Source: CAMASH01 sp041746635
Lineage (GTDB): Bacteria; Verrucomicrobiota; Verrucomicrobiia; Chthoniobacterales; Terrimicrobiaceae
Direction: 5' to 3'
DNA: 7,060 nucleotides
Assembly (NCBI GenBank): GCA_041746635.1
Contig: JBGTGQ010000036.1
Span: forward strand, 1-7,060
A program made the translations under genes and the position numbers. The notes beneath the pieces are model-generated. The model had not been told where the DNA came from and searched no databases. It worked only from the letters and a program-made list of their open reading frames with translations. Positions 1 to 5,259 of this stretch are shown here, piece after piece; position 1 is the first letter of the stretch; every line of letters starts with the position of its first letter.

Positions 1-113
1 TCGCAACCAAGGCTTGGGAACTGAGCGCGGAAGCCACCGCCGCGCTTCGCCGCATGCGCCGACGTCGAATGATTATCTCCGCCTGCTATACTCAGGCTGA
101 TTTGTGGCCTTGA
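1..113 (+). CDS. Possible C-terminal tail of an unidentified protein (partial)
   Basis: An open frame enters from the left edge (first full codon at base 3) and ends with TGA at 111-113. It encodes 36 residues, including WELSAEATAALRRMRRRR, and ends in ADLWP. Many codons end in G or C, as in the clear genes of this window. The tail is basic and I recognise no family. It converges on the truncated methyltransferase, whose stop lies two bases further on. It could be the neighbour that replaced the lost methyltransferase 3' half, or a chance open frame, since 36 codons is little evidence. The other frames of this stretch show no methyltransferase motifs. Confidence 0.3.
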   Translation, partial: ATKAWELSAEATAALRRMRRRRMIISACYTQADLWP

Positions 114-115
114 TG

Positions 116-601
116 TCACTCTATTATGCGAGTCTCAATAATCGGCCTGTGGTTCAATGCCGCCGTGATAAGATTGGCAACATTTTCCATCACGAAATAT
201 CTCGGACGAATTTCGCTAACGAGGCGGAAGTACTCATAAATGAGATTGCCACGAGGATCATTCAGGCCGGCTCGTTTGCCGCCCGGTGAAAAGCTCTGAC
301 AGGGCGGACCTCCCACCATCAATTCCACATCTCCAGAGCAAGTGCGAAGGTCGCGAAGCTCCGCGCCCGTCATTTTCGTTACATCCCCTTCGACAAGTGT
401 CAACGAAGGGCGATTCCGCCGGATTGTTGTGCAGCACCAGGAGTCCATCTCGACCGCGAGCGTTGGATGAACCCCGGCCATTTCCAACCCCAAGTCGAGG
501 CCCATTGCTCCGCTGAAAAAAGACCACACTTCAGGAGGCGGCTTCACCGCATTGGGTGCCTTTTTGTGGCTGTGCCCATTGATCTTGGATTTTGCAGTCA
601 T
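116..601 (-). pseudogene. C5-cytosine DNA methyltransferase, C-terminally truncated
   Basis: This is the N-terminal half of a Dcm-type enzyme, which transfers a methyl group from S-adenosylmethionine to C5 of cytosine in DNA. Motif I is FFSGAMGLDLGLE (residues 28-40, SAM binding). The acidic motif II is in VEMD (about 50-53) and EGDV follows at 71-74. Motif IV is GGPPCQSFS (97-105) with catalytic Cys101, and motif VI is ENV (139-141). The frame then runs through a family-like AALNHRPI segment and stops at residue 161. Family members usually have 300-400 residues. Missing are motif VIII (QxRxR), the target-recognition domain and motifs IX-X, so DNA recognition and activity should be lost. ATG at 601 is the first start after an in-frame TGA. 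No restriction endonuclease is visible beside it. Family certain, loss of function very likely. Confidence 0.85.
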
Positions 602-693
602 GCCTCAGTGAAAACTTCTGTGCCCATGTTCGTTTCTTGCACCTTCCTCTTCAAGGATTCTTCCCCCCTTTATTCACAGGAGGCTCACAGCAT

Positions 694-1167
694 TCAAAGC
701 AAACTGGTGAAGCGGGCATGCTGTCGAAATACGTGAGACCAAAAGGTAACCTCTGGCGAACCAGCTTCGCTTCGCAGAATTGTTGAGGAATATCGCAAAA
801 CACAAAGCCTCTGCTCGGACGAGAATCCACAAAGTTCGCATTGAAGTGCGATATAATCAGGTTCCGATTCCACTGCAGCAGAGTAGGAAACCATCGCAAG
901 ACCAGTGGTGAGTAAAACAGCTGGGCCTTGCGCTTCGAGAGCGTCATCTCCGCCAACAAGGGTTCGGAGATCGGGAGGCTCCACGGAATCTTCGGGCCGC
1001 TTTTTCATGATCAGTTTCGTTACTTGCACAACAGCGCCCGATGGGTGCTCGAAGAAATCTTCGCTGCCTTCATCATGCGAGTGCGTATAAACCCAAGGAG
1101 ACGGAACACAGAAGACGAAAGGCCCGTCGGTGTACTCCATGGGAGTGACTTCCTCTTCAAAATCCAT
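694..1167 (-). CDS. Hypothetical protein, 157 residues
   Basis: I do not recognise a family with confidence. The predicted protein is acidic at the N terminus, with no signal peptide or membrane helix, so it is probably cytoplasmic. The pattern FVFCVPSPWVYTHS (17-30), a hydrophilic stretch, then HPSGAVVQVTKL (41-52) resembles the start of small alpha/beta folds such as PsbP/DUF1795-like domains. The later strands SEQRLCVLRYSSTILRSE (117-134) before an amphipathic C terminus also fit, but this is a resemblance only. Four cysteines lie at 20, 110, 113 and 122, and C110-x2-C113 is the only close pair. The start could be ATG 1167 or Met10. It lies upstream of the truncated methyltransferase on the same strand with a 92-base gap, so the two may be remnants of one accessory module. 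Amino-acid usage looks protein-like, which argues against a chance frame. Confidence 0.62.
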   Translation of the reverse strand: MDFEEEVTPMEYTDGPFVFCVPSPWVYTHSHDEGSEDFFEHPSGAVVQVTKLIMKKRPEDSVEPPDLRTLVGGDDALEAQGPAVLLTTGLAMVSYSAAVESEPDYIALQCELCGFSSEQRLCVLRYSSTILRSEAGSPEVTFWSHVFRQHARFTSLL

Positions 1168-1297
1168 TTTCGAGCAGCCGGGAGGGTATTGCCTTGGCCA
1201 TGTGACGAGTTTCTAGCAGCCAAGGACGCGGGCGGCAAGCACGGGGAGCGAGAGGCCATGAATTGTCACAAGATCTGCGCGGGAGTAACCTTTCGCC

Positions 1298-1510
1298 ATG
1301 AAAGTGCTCAATGCTGCAATTCAGTCCGATGGGAAGCGGTCTGTTGCGCGCTGTCTGGATTTGCCAGTGACGTCGCAGGGCGTGACCGCGGAGGAAGCCA
1401 AGGTCAATCTGGCTGAGGCGATTGAACTCTACTTGGAAACATGGGGCGGCGAGGAGTTGGAAGGTTCTTTCGGCGAACCGGAACTGGCCAAGGTCGAGAT
1501 CGCAGGATGA
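1298..1510 (+). CDS. hicB: HicB-family antitoxin (type II toxin-antitoxin)
   Basis: This 70-residue protein has the HicB/UPF0150 pattern. A first strand (MKVLNAAIQSDG) leads to VARCLDLPVTSQG (16-28), then TAEEAKVNLAEAIELYLE (30-47). This is the partial RNase H-like fold that binds and neutralises the HicA mRNA interferase in the cytoplasm. The family's usual length without a DNA-binding tail is about 70-80 residues, so it looks complete; no C-terminal helix-turn-helix or ribbon-helix-helix domain is present. Its stop overlaps the hicA start (ATGA at 1507-1510), the usual translational coupling although antitoxin-first order varies. GGGAG at 1281-1285 is a weak, rather distant ribosome-binding candidate. 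Because the partner toxin is truncated, this antitoxin probably has no local target left. Confidence 0.85.
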   Translation: MKVLNAAIQSDGKRSVARCLDLPVTSQGVTAEEAKVNLAEAIELYLETWGGEELEGSFGEPELAKVEIAG

Positions 1511-1623
1511 GTCGCCTGCCGGATGTCTCTTGTCCGGAATTGGTGAAGGCGCTCCAGAAGGCGGGATTCCAGGTCCTGAGCCAGAAGGGTAGCCATGTCT
1601 CATTGAAGAATGGCTTCTGCTGA
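1507..1623 (+). pseudogene. hicA: HicA toxin, C-terminally truncated (38 residues)
   Basis: The frame starts at the ATG overlapping the hicB stop and reads MSRLPDVSCPELVKALQKAG, followed by FQVLSQKGSHVSLKNG. This is the first half of HicA, a small double-stranded-RNA-binding-fold mRNA interferase. The GSH motif with the catalytic histidine (His30) is kept. The family normally has about 70-80 residues and continues with a strand carrying a VPxH-type motif and a final GTLRxIL-type helix. Here these are missing: after KNG the frame runs into two more codons and TGA, directly at the ATCCGTG repeat. The product should not fold as a toxin. The frame is too short for usual gene finders. Toxin identity is strong, inactivity is inferred. 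Confidence 0.8.
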
Positions 1624-1650
1624 TCCGTGTTTATCCGTGTCATCCGTGGC
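1621..1650. repeat. Short dispersed-type repeat with three ATCCGTG units
   Basis: Three copies of ATCCGTG lie at 1623-1629, 1633-1639 and 1642-1648, spaced 10 and 9 bases. The segment sits exactly where the hicA coding sequence stops resembling its family. I recall similar ATCCGTG-rich segments as common intergenic repeats in Verrucomicrobiota-like genomes, but only this one copy is visible here. A GTG at 1627 inside the repeat opens the frame of the downstream radical SAM gene, but is unlikely to be its start. Confidence 0.6.
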
Positions 1651-1692
1651 TTCCCGTCATCTTTCTACTCCCCCACGGGGAAACATCCGCGC

Positions 1693-1698
1693 TATGCT
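1693..1698 (+). promoter_or_regulatory. Possible -10 element of the radical SAM gene
   Basis: TATGCT lies with its last base 7 bases before the ATG at 1705, so a transcript started from it would begin at or next to the start codon. No Shine-Dalgarno sequence precedes the ATG, which fits a leaderless message. I see no convincing -35 element 17 bases upstream, so this is a weak suggestion. Confidence 0.25.
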
Positions 1699-1704
1699 TG
1701 GCCC

Positions 1705-2745
1705 ATGATTCTCCACGGACGCGGCGCTACCATTAATCCTCGTGGCCGCTTTGAGCGGTTGGAGGTGACGCTGGAGGAGGAGTTCGAGGCCGAGGCGCGG
1801 AATCCCGACACGCTTTATTTGCGCGACGACTCGCAGACGCTGATCAGCTACAACGAGAGCCCGGACATCAGCTTTCGCGCCAGTTTGAATCCCTACCGTG
1901 GTTGCGAGCACGGTTGCTCGTATTGCTACGCGCGACCGTATCACGAATACTTGGGGTTTTCGGCCGGGATTGATTTTGAAACACGCATCATGGCGAAGCT
2001 GTCTGCGCCCGAGCTTCTGCGCAAGGAACTGGCGGCACCGAAATGGGAACCGCAGCCGCTGGCCATGAGCGGGGTGACGGATTGCTATCAGCCGCTGGAG
2101 CGCAAATTGCAGATCACTCGCCGCTGCCTGCAGGTGCTGGCGGAGTTTCGAAATCCGGTGGGAATCGTGACGAAAAATCACCTTGTGACCCGCGACATTG
2201 ATGTGCTGACCGAGCTCGCGGGGTTTCAGGCGGCTTGCGTTTATCTTTCGATCACCACGCTGGACAGCGGCCTGGCGCGAAGGTTGGAACCGCGGGCGTC
2301 ACTGCCGTCGCACCGGTTGGATGCCATTGCGAAACTCAGCGCGGCGGGAATTCCAGTGGGCGTGCTGGTGTCCCCGGTGATTCCCGGGCTGAACGAACAT
2401 GAGATTCCCGCCATTTTGACTGCCGCGCGCAAGGCCGGAGCGGTCAGCGCGGGGTACACCATCCTGCGACTGCCCCATGGGGTGAAGGACATCTTTTCCG
2501 CCTGGTTGGAGGAACATATTCCCGAGGCAAAGGAAAAAATCCTGGCCCGCATCCGCGATGTGCGCGGAGGATCACTCAACGACACGCGCTTCGGGGCGCG
2601 CATGCGGGGCGAGGGGGTTTTCGCCGGACAGATCCGGCAGCTTTTTGAGGTTTCCCTCCAGCGCGAGGGCCTGAGCGAAAAGGCGATGGAGCTTTCCGCG
2701 GCGGCCTTTCGCCATCCGGGCGGCCGGCAAATGGATCTGCTGTAA
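1705..2745 (+). CDS. Radical SAM protein, PA0069/Rv2578c (SplB-like) family
   Basis: This 346-residue protein has the radical SAM cluster motif C67-x3-C71-x2-C74 in NPYRGCEHGCSYCYARP, which binds a [4Fe-4S] cluster and S-adenosylmethionine. The preceding GRGATINPRGRFE, the SPDI segment before the motif, and the later ITRRCLQVLAEF and IVTKNHLV segments are typical of the PA0069/Rv2578c group. That group is related in sequence to spore photoproduct lyase (SplB), but its reaction is not established. YLSITTLDSGLARRLEPRA and GVLVSPVIPGLNEHE complete the barrel, and a C-terminal FGARMRGEGVFAGQI follows. I place the start at ATG 1705, because MILHGRGAT is where family similarity begins. The frame is open further upstream to a GTG at 1627, but that part lies in repeat DNA. 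It is a stand-alone gene facing the GNAT gene, with a 17-base gap between stops. Substrate unknown. Confidence 0.9.
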   Translation: MILHGRGATINPRGRFERLEVTLEEEFEAEARNPDTLYLRDDSQTLISYNESPDISFRASLNPYRGCEHGCSYCYARPYHEYLGFSAGIDFETRIMAKLSAPELLRKELAAPKWEPQPLAMSGVTDCYQPLERKLQITRRCLQVLAEFRNPVGIVTKNHLVTRDIDVLTELAGFQAACVYLSITTLDSGLARRLEPRASLPSHRLDAIAKLSAAGIPVGVLVSPVIPGLNEHEIPAILTAARKAGAVSAGYTILRLPHGVKDIFSAWLEEHIPEAKEKILARIRDVRGGSLNDTRFGARMRGEGVFAGQIRQLFEVSLQREGLSEKAMELSAAAFRHPGGRQMDLL

Positions 2746-2762
2746 AGTGGGCCGCGCGGGTC

Positions 2763-3422
2763 CTATTTTCCCACGGTAAGTTGTTTGACCGCAGTGGTGA
2801 GGTAAACCGGTTCGGGGTGCTTGTCGCGCCACTTGGTGATCTCGCGCTTCTCGAAAATCTGGAAACCAAAGCGTTCGATGACCCGGGCCCCGCGGCGGGA
2901 TTCGAAGGTGACCATCTGGCCGAAAACGGCTTTTTCGCCCTTCGAGCGCAGGTAGTCGAAGTAGGCGTTCATCATGGCATGGGTGCCGGCGATGCTGCGG
3001 GCCTGGGGCAGGACGTTGAAGTGAAAGTGGGCGGTTCGCCGCGGCGCGGCCGGCACTTCGCGCCAGGAGTTGCGCAAAATCCATCCGATGAAATCGCGGG
3101 TGGCGGGATTGTAGCCCGGGTAGCGGCTCATCCCCTGGAGGAAGAGCCGGAGATTTTGAAAAAAGCTGTGAACCTGGTGGCGGTGCGGTCGGCGCGATCC
3201 GAGCAGGTAGCCTTTGACCGCGCCCTCCTGTTCGAGCACGAAACAGGACTCGGGTTCGATGTCGGTGTAGTAGCTGGTGAGATAATCTGCAAAGAGTTCG
3301 CGGTCTTGGAAGACCGGGTCAATCGGTTTGCCGAGGAAGCCGGTTTGGCAGCACAGCCAGCGCACGGCCTCGCGGTCGCGAGGTTCGTAGGGGCGGACGG
3401 AAATTCCAGAAGGCAGGGCCAC
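2763..3422 (-). CDS. GNAT-family N-acetyltransferase
   Basis: This 219-residue cytoplasmic protein has the layout of GNAT enzymes, which move an acetyl group from acetyl-CoA to an amine. The N-terminal strand and helix read ISVRPYEPRDREAVRWLC (7-24). Next comes LFADYLTSYYTDIEPESCFVL (43-63), then the strand AVKGYLLGS (68-76). Motif A is HFHFNVLPQARSIAGTHAMM (132-151), where the usual RxxGxG/A acetyl-CoA loop appears in a weak form (R142-S-I-A-G-T). The ESRRGARVIERFGF segment (174-187) matches the 'colleague' helix and FGF strand near the end. The start is GTG at 3422, since an in-frame TAA lies just upstream and no ATG is available. No acceptor can be deduced. It converges on the radical SAM gene and is divergent from the lipoprotein gene. 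The opposite strand is also open over its whole length, but lacks protein-like character. Confidence 0.82.
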   Translation of the reverse strand: MALPSGISVRPYEPRDREAVRWLCCQTGFLGKPIDPVFQDRELFADYLTSYYTDIEPESCFVLEQEGAVKGYLLGSRRPHRHQVHSFFQNLRLFLQGMSRYPGYNPATRDFIGWILRNSWREVPAAPRRTAHFHFNVLPQARSIAGTHAMMNAYFDYLRSKGEKAVFGQMVTFESRRGARVIERFGFQIFEKREITKWRDKHPEPVYLTTAVKQLTVGK

Positions 3423-3509
3423 GCTGAGTTATTAATCCCGCAAGGCATTGTCGGTAAATGGAAAAGAACAGCACTTGTGTGGTGGATGGATTCAACCGAT
3501 GGGTCTGGT

Positions 3510-3881
3510 ATGAAATTCCTCCCGGCGGCTGCCCTGATCGCGATGATCCTTTGCGGAGGGTGTGCGGTCTTTCAACAAAATGAGGCGAGGCAGCAGGAAA
3601 TATGGCTTCGCGAGGCCGGATTCCGCGTGATCAAGGCGGACACTCCCGCCAAGCAAGTCCTGCTCGCGAAAATGACGCCCCATAAAATCGAGACCAACGC
3701 GCAGGGCGACGCTGTGCTTTTCCGCTACGCCAATCCGGAGCAGGGACGGGTGTATGTGGGCGGACCGCACGAGTTTGCCGCTTATCAACAGATCGCCGTT
3801 TCCACCAAAGCCCGCCGCTCCGCCAACCTGACGCAAATCCGACCCGGCGCCTCCCGCGTCACGGGTCCGCTGGTGTGGTGA
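3510..3881 (+). CDS. Small predicted lipoprotein, 123 residues
   Basis: MKFLPAAALIAMILCGGC has a basic residue, a hydrophobic core and a lipobox-like LCGGC. Cleavage and lipidation would fall at Cys18, although Cys at -3 is not the canonical residue. The mature part has WLREAGFRVIKADTPAKQ (35-52), then LLAKMTPHKIE. It goes on to VLFRYANPEQGRVYVGGPHEFAAYQ (about 70-94). That arrangement (AGF, ADTP, a 'Y-ADP' strand, YVGG, AYQ) recalls a family of small uncharacterised lipoproteins of Gram-negative bacteria. Its role is unknown, and a membrane-anchored envelope location is inferred. I chose ATG 3510 because the signal peptide starts there. ATG 3486 is in frame but would put eight polar residues in front. 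The 87 bases to the divergent GNAT gene must hold both promoters. Its stop is one base from the stop of the facing glycosyltransferase gene. Confidence 0.75.
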   Translation: MKFLPAAALIAMILCGGCAVFQQNEARQQEIWLREAGFRVIKADTPAKQVLLAKMTPHKIETNAQGDAVLFRYANPEQGRVYVGGPHEFAAYQQIAVSTKARRSANLTQIRPGASRVTGPLVW

Positions 3882-3882
3882 G

Positions 3883-5055
3883 CTACTTGCTGTAATTGGC
3901 GATCACATCGCCGTAGATGGCAAAAAGCCGGTCGAAAACCGTTTGCCACGAATAGAGCCGGTGGGCGGTGAGGCTTGCCGCGATGCCGACTTGGCGCAGA
4001 TCGAGGAAAAATTTGGACTCGATGGCGTTGGCGAGGGACTCGGGCGTGTTGTCGGCGGCCCATTGCGACTGATTGGAAAAAATGATGCGGTCCATGTAGC
4101 TGCCGCGAATACCGACGACGGGTGTGCCGCAGGCTTGGCTTTCCAAGGTCACGAGACCAAACGTTTCCTGCACGCCCGGATGAACAAAGAGATCAGCCGC
4201 GCGATAGTAGGCGGCAAGCTGGGAGGCATCGCCGCAATATTGCAGCCAGGTCACGGCCTGAGTTTCCTCCCGCAACCGGTGCAAACTGGAACGCAAGGTC
4301 CCGTCACCGATGGTCAGCAGGTGATATTTTCCGGGCTGACAGTGGTGCAGGATTTCGAAGGCGTCAAAAAGCGTGCGGACATTTTTTTCCGAGGCCAGCC
4401 GCCCGACGTAGAGCAGCACGCGGCGTCCTTCCGGGATGCCAAGTTCCCGGCGGAGCGGGCCGGAGGGTGTGTCGGCGGGAAAAAAGACGTCGGTGTCCAC
4501 TCCCAGGTCGATGCTTTCGACGCGTTCCACTCCCCAGTTTCGCAGCAGACCGGCCAGCACCGGACTCGGCACAAAGGTGCGCTCGAGGCTGTTGTAGAGG
4601 GTCTTGACGTAGCTGCGGCTCATATCCTCGGCCATGGCTATGGCAAGAGGGCCAAAATATTTCGCGACGGAACGGATGTAAGCCTCGGGGAAATGTGAAT
4701 GATAAAATCCGACCACGGGAATATCGAGTCCTCGTCCGGAGGCGACGGCTTTCCACGCCAGTTGATAGGGATCGCCGGACTCGATGATGTCGGGCTTTTC
4801 GCGTTCGAGCACTTCCTCGACGAGGTGAAGTTTTAGCAGGGCGCGATAGCGCGAGGTGCGCGAAACCAGCGGTGAGGCAATGGTGTAAACCCGGGCCCGA
4901 TCATCACCGCTCGAACCGGTGATCTCGCCGGGAATCACCAGCACGTGCTGGCAGTCGGGCCGGCGCTTGCGCAGGTAGGCGACCTTCTGCTCCACGTAGC
5001 GGCGCACACCGCCGCTGACCGGGGAGTAAAATTGAGTGAGGTCGCAGATTTTCAA
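3883..5055 (-). CDS. Glycosyltransferase family 4 (GT-B fold)
   Basis: This 390-residue cytoplasmic or membrane-associated enzyme transfers a sugar from a nucleotide-sugar donor with retention. The N-terminal acceptor domain begins MKICDLTQFYSPVSGGVRRY, with the glycine-rich loop SGGV, and continues to HSHFPEAYIR (119-128). The linker IDLGVDTDVFFP (182-193) leads into the donor domain. There VGRLASEKN (217-225) carries the Arg and Lys that contact the donor phosphates. VHPGVQETFGLVTLESQACGTP (291-312) holds the E-x7-E signature (Glu297, Glu305). The closest style is the alpha-mannosyl/glucosyl transferases of lipid and envelope glycans (MgtA/PimB-like), but donor and acceptor cannot be read off. 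The start is TTG at 5055: MKIC begins there, an in-frame TGA lies just upstream and no ATG fits. It is the last gene of a reverse-strand run behind trxB, with an inverted repeat and a tiny GxxExxY frame in between. Confidence 0.9.
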   Translation of the reverse strand: MKICDLTQFYSPVSGGVRRYVEQKVAYLRKRRPDCQHVLVIPGEITGSSGDDRARVYTIASPLVSRTSRYRALLKLHLVEEVLEREKPDIIESGDPYQLAWKAVASGRGLDIPVVGFYHSHFPEAYIRSVAKYFGPLAIAMAEDMSRSYVKTLYNSLERTFVPSPVLAGLLRNWGVERVESIDLGVDTDVFFPADTPSGPLRRELGIPEGRRVLLYVGRLASEKNVRTLFDAFEILHHCQPGKYHLLTIGDGTLRSSLHRLREETQAVTWLQYCGDASQLAAYYRAADLFVHPGVQETFGLVTLESQACGTPVVGIRGSYMDRIIFSNQSQWAADNTPESLANAIESKFFLDLRQVGIAASLTAHRLYSWQTVFDRLFAIYGDVIANYSK

Positions 5056-5062
5056 AACAAAT

Positions 5063-5069
5063 CTTCACC
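5063..5069 (-). promoter_or_regulatory. Likely ribosome-binding site of the TTG-started glycosyltransferase
   Basis: On the reverse strand GGTGAAG precedes the TTG start at 5055 with a 7-base spacer. This supports TTG as the true start. The first bases of the site belong to the outer edge of the left inverted-repeat arm, so the repeat contributes to the translation signal. Confidence 0.45.
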
Positions 5070-5091
5070 ACAGAGACACTGAGGCACAGAG
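5068..5091. repeat. Inverted repeat, left arm (24 bases)
   Basis: The arm contains CAGAGACACTGAGGCACAGAG-type sequence. It matches the reverse complement of 5231-5254 at 21 of 24 positions by direct comparison. It begins immediately after the stop codon of the GxxExxY frame (reverse strand) and ends at the ribosome-binding site of the glycosyltransferase. I recall this kind of repeat as widespread between genes, and around GxxExxY genes, in Verrucomicrobiota and related genomes. Confidence 0.85.
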
Positions 5092-5259
5092 TTAATTGGC
5101 AAGGCGATTGAGGCCGTTTTTCAGAACGGAGACGTTGAAGTCCTCGTAGGCAGATTCCAGCAAGCCCGGGCCGAGCATCCGATGAATCTCAATGCATGAC
5201 CCGATAATCTGTCCTGTTATATCTTCACCCCTCAGTGCCTCTGTGTCTCCGTGGTTCAT
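5092..5259 (-). pseudogene. GxxExxY protein with in-frame internal deletion (55 residues)
   Basis: The reverse strand carries an unbroken ATG-to-TAA frame. Its N-terminal part, ITGQIIGSCIEIHRMLGPGL through LESAYE, is the classic start of GxxExxY proteins (Pfam PDDEXK_3), with the name motif GLLESAY at 32-38. It jumps directly to DFNVSVLKNGLNRLAN, the classic C-terminal end (normally INFNVxxLKxGIxRxxN). Full proteins have about 125 residues, so some 70 are missing. The missing part holds the nuclease-like core, with its D-x-G-Y-R and E-L-K-A motifs. The first ten codons are made of the right repeat arm, and the ATG overlaps the trxB stop as ATGA. Loss was in frame with both ends intact, so it could be a dead remnant or an expressed miniprotein. 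The function of the full-length family is not established. Confidence 0.82.
5231..5254. repeat. Inverted repeat, right arm (24 bases)
   Basis: This is the partner of 5068-5091, in opposite orientation, differing at 3 of 24 positions. It lies inside the beginning of the GxxExxY frame (residues 2-10 on the reverse strand) and starts two bases from the trxB stop. Paired in a transcript, the arms would form a long imperfect stem closing a loop of 139 bases that is the rest of the small gene. ATCTTCACC occurs directly beside each arm (5061-5069 and 5221-5229). Confidence 0.85.

Noticed and set aside
1..115. Continuation of the methyltransferase in another reverse frame (frameshift explanation)
   Set aside because: The three reverse frames contain stops or no motif VIII or recognition-domain-like sequence in the visible part.
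602..625. CCTCAGTG and CTGTG words upstream of the methyltransferase as another copy of the CAGAGACAC-type repeat
   Set aside because: The words are separated differently and the middle does not match. The similarity is too low to count as a repeat copy.
1192..1225. Stem of CCTTGGC and GCCAAGG with a 20-base loop upstream of hicB
   Set aside because: It is a seven-base stem with a long loop and no U tract, which can occur by chance. Neither a terminator nor an operator role can be supported.
1263..1271. Small palindrome TTGTCACAA upstream of hicB as an operator
   Set aside because: It is only four bases per half, and the encoded HicB shows no DNA-binding domain.
1213..1299. Reverse 28-codon frame (MAKGYSRADLVTIHG and onward) between the hypothetical gene and hicB
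   Set aside because: It is short, resembles no family I know and shares its start region with the hicB start. The support is too weak to call a gene.
928..1416. 162-codon forward open frame spanning the hypothetical gene, the spacer and the hicB start
   Set aside because: It overlaps hicB in another frame and the hypothetical gene on the other strand, and its composition does not look like a conserved protein.
2781..3509. Long forward open frame opposite the GNAT gene, in frame with the lipoprotein gene
   Set aside because: It is the antisense of a clear GNAT protein in GC-rich DNA. Only the part from ATG 3510, with its signal peptide, has protein-like character.
3943..4698. 251-codon forward open frame opposite the glycosyltransferase
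   Set aside because: It is a shadow of the GT4 gene, whose motifs are unambiguous on the reverse strand. No recognisable domain is present in the forward frame.
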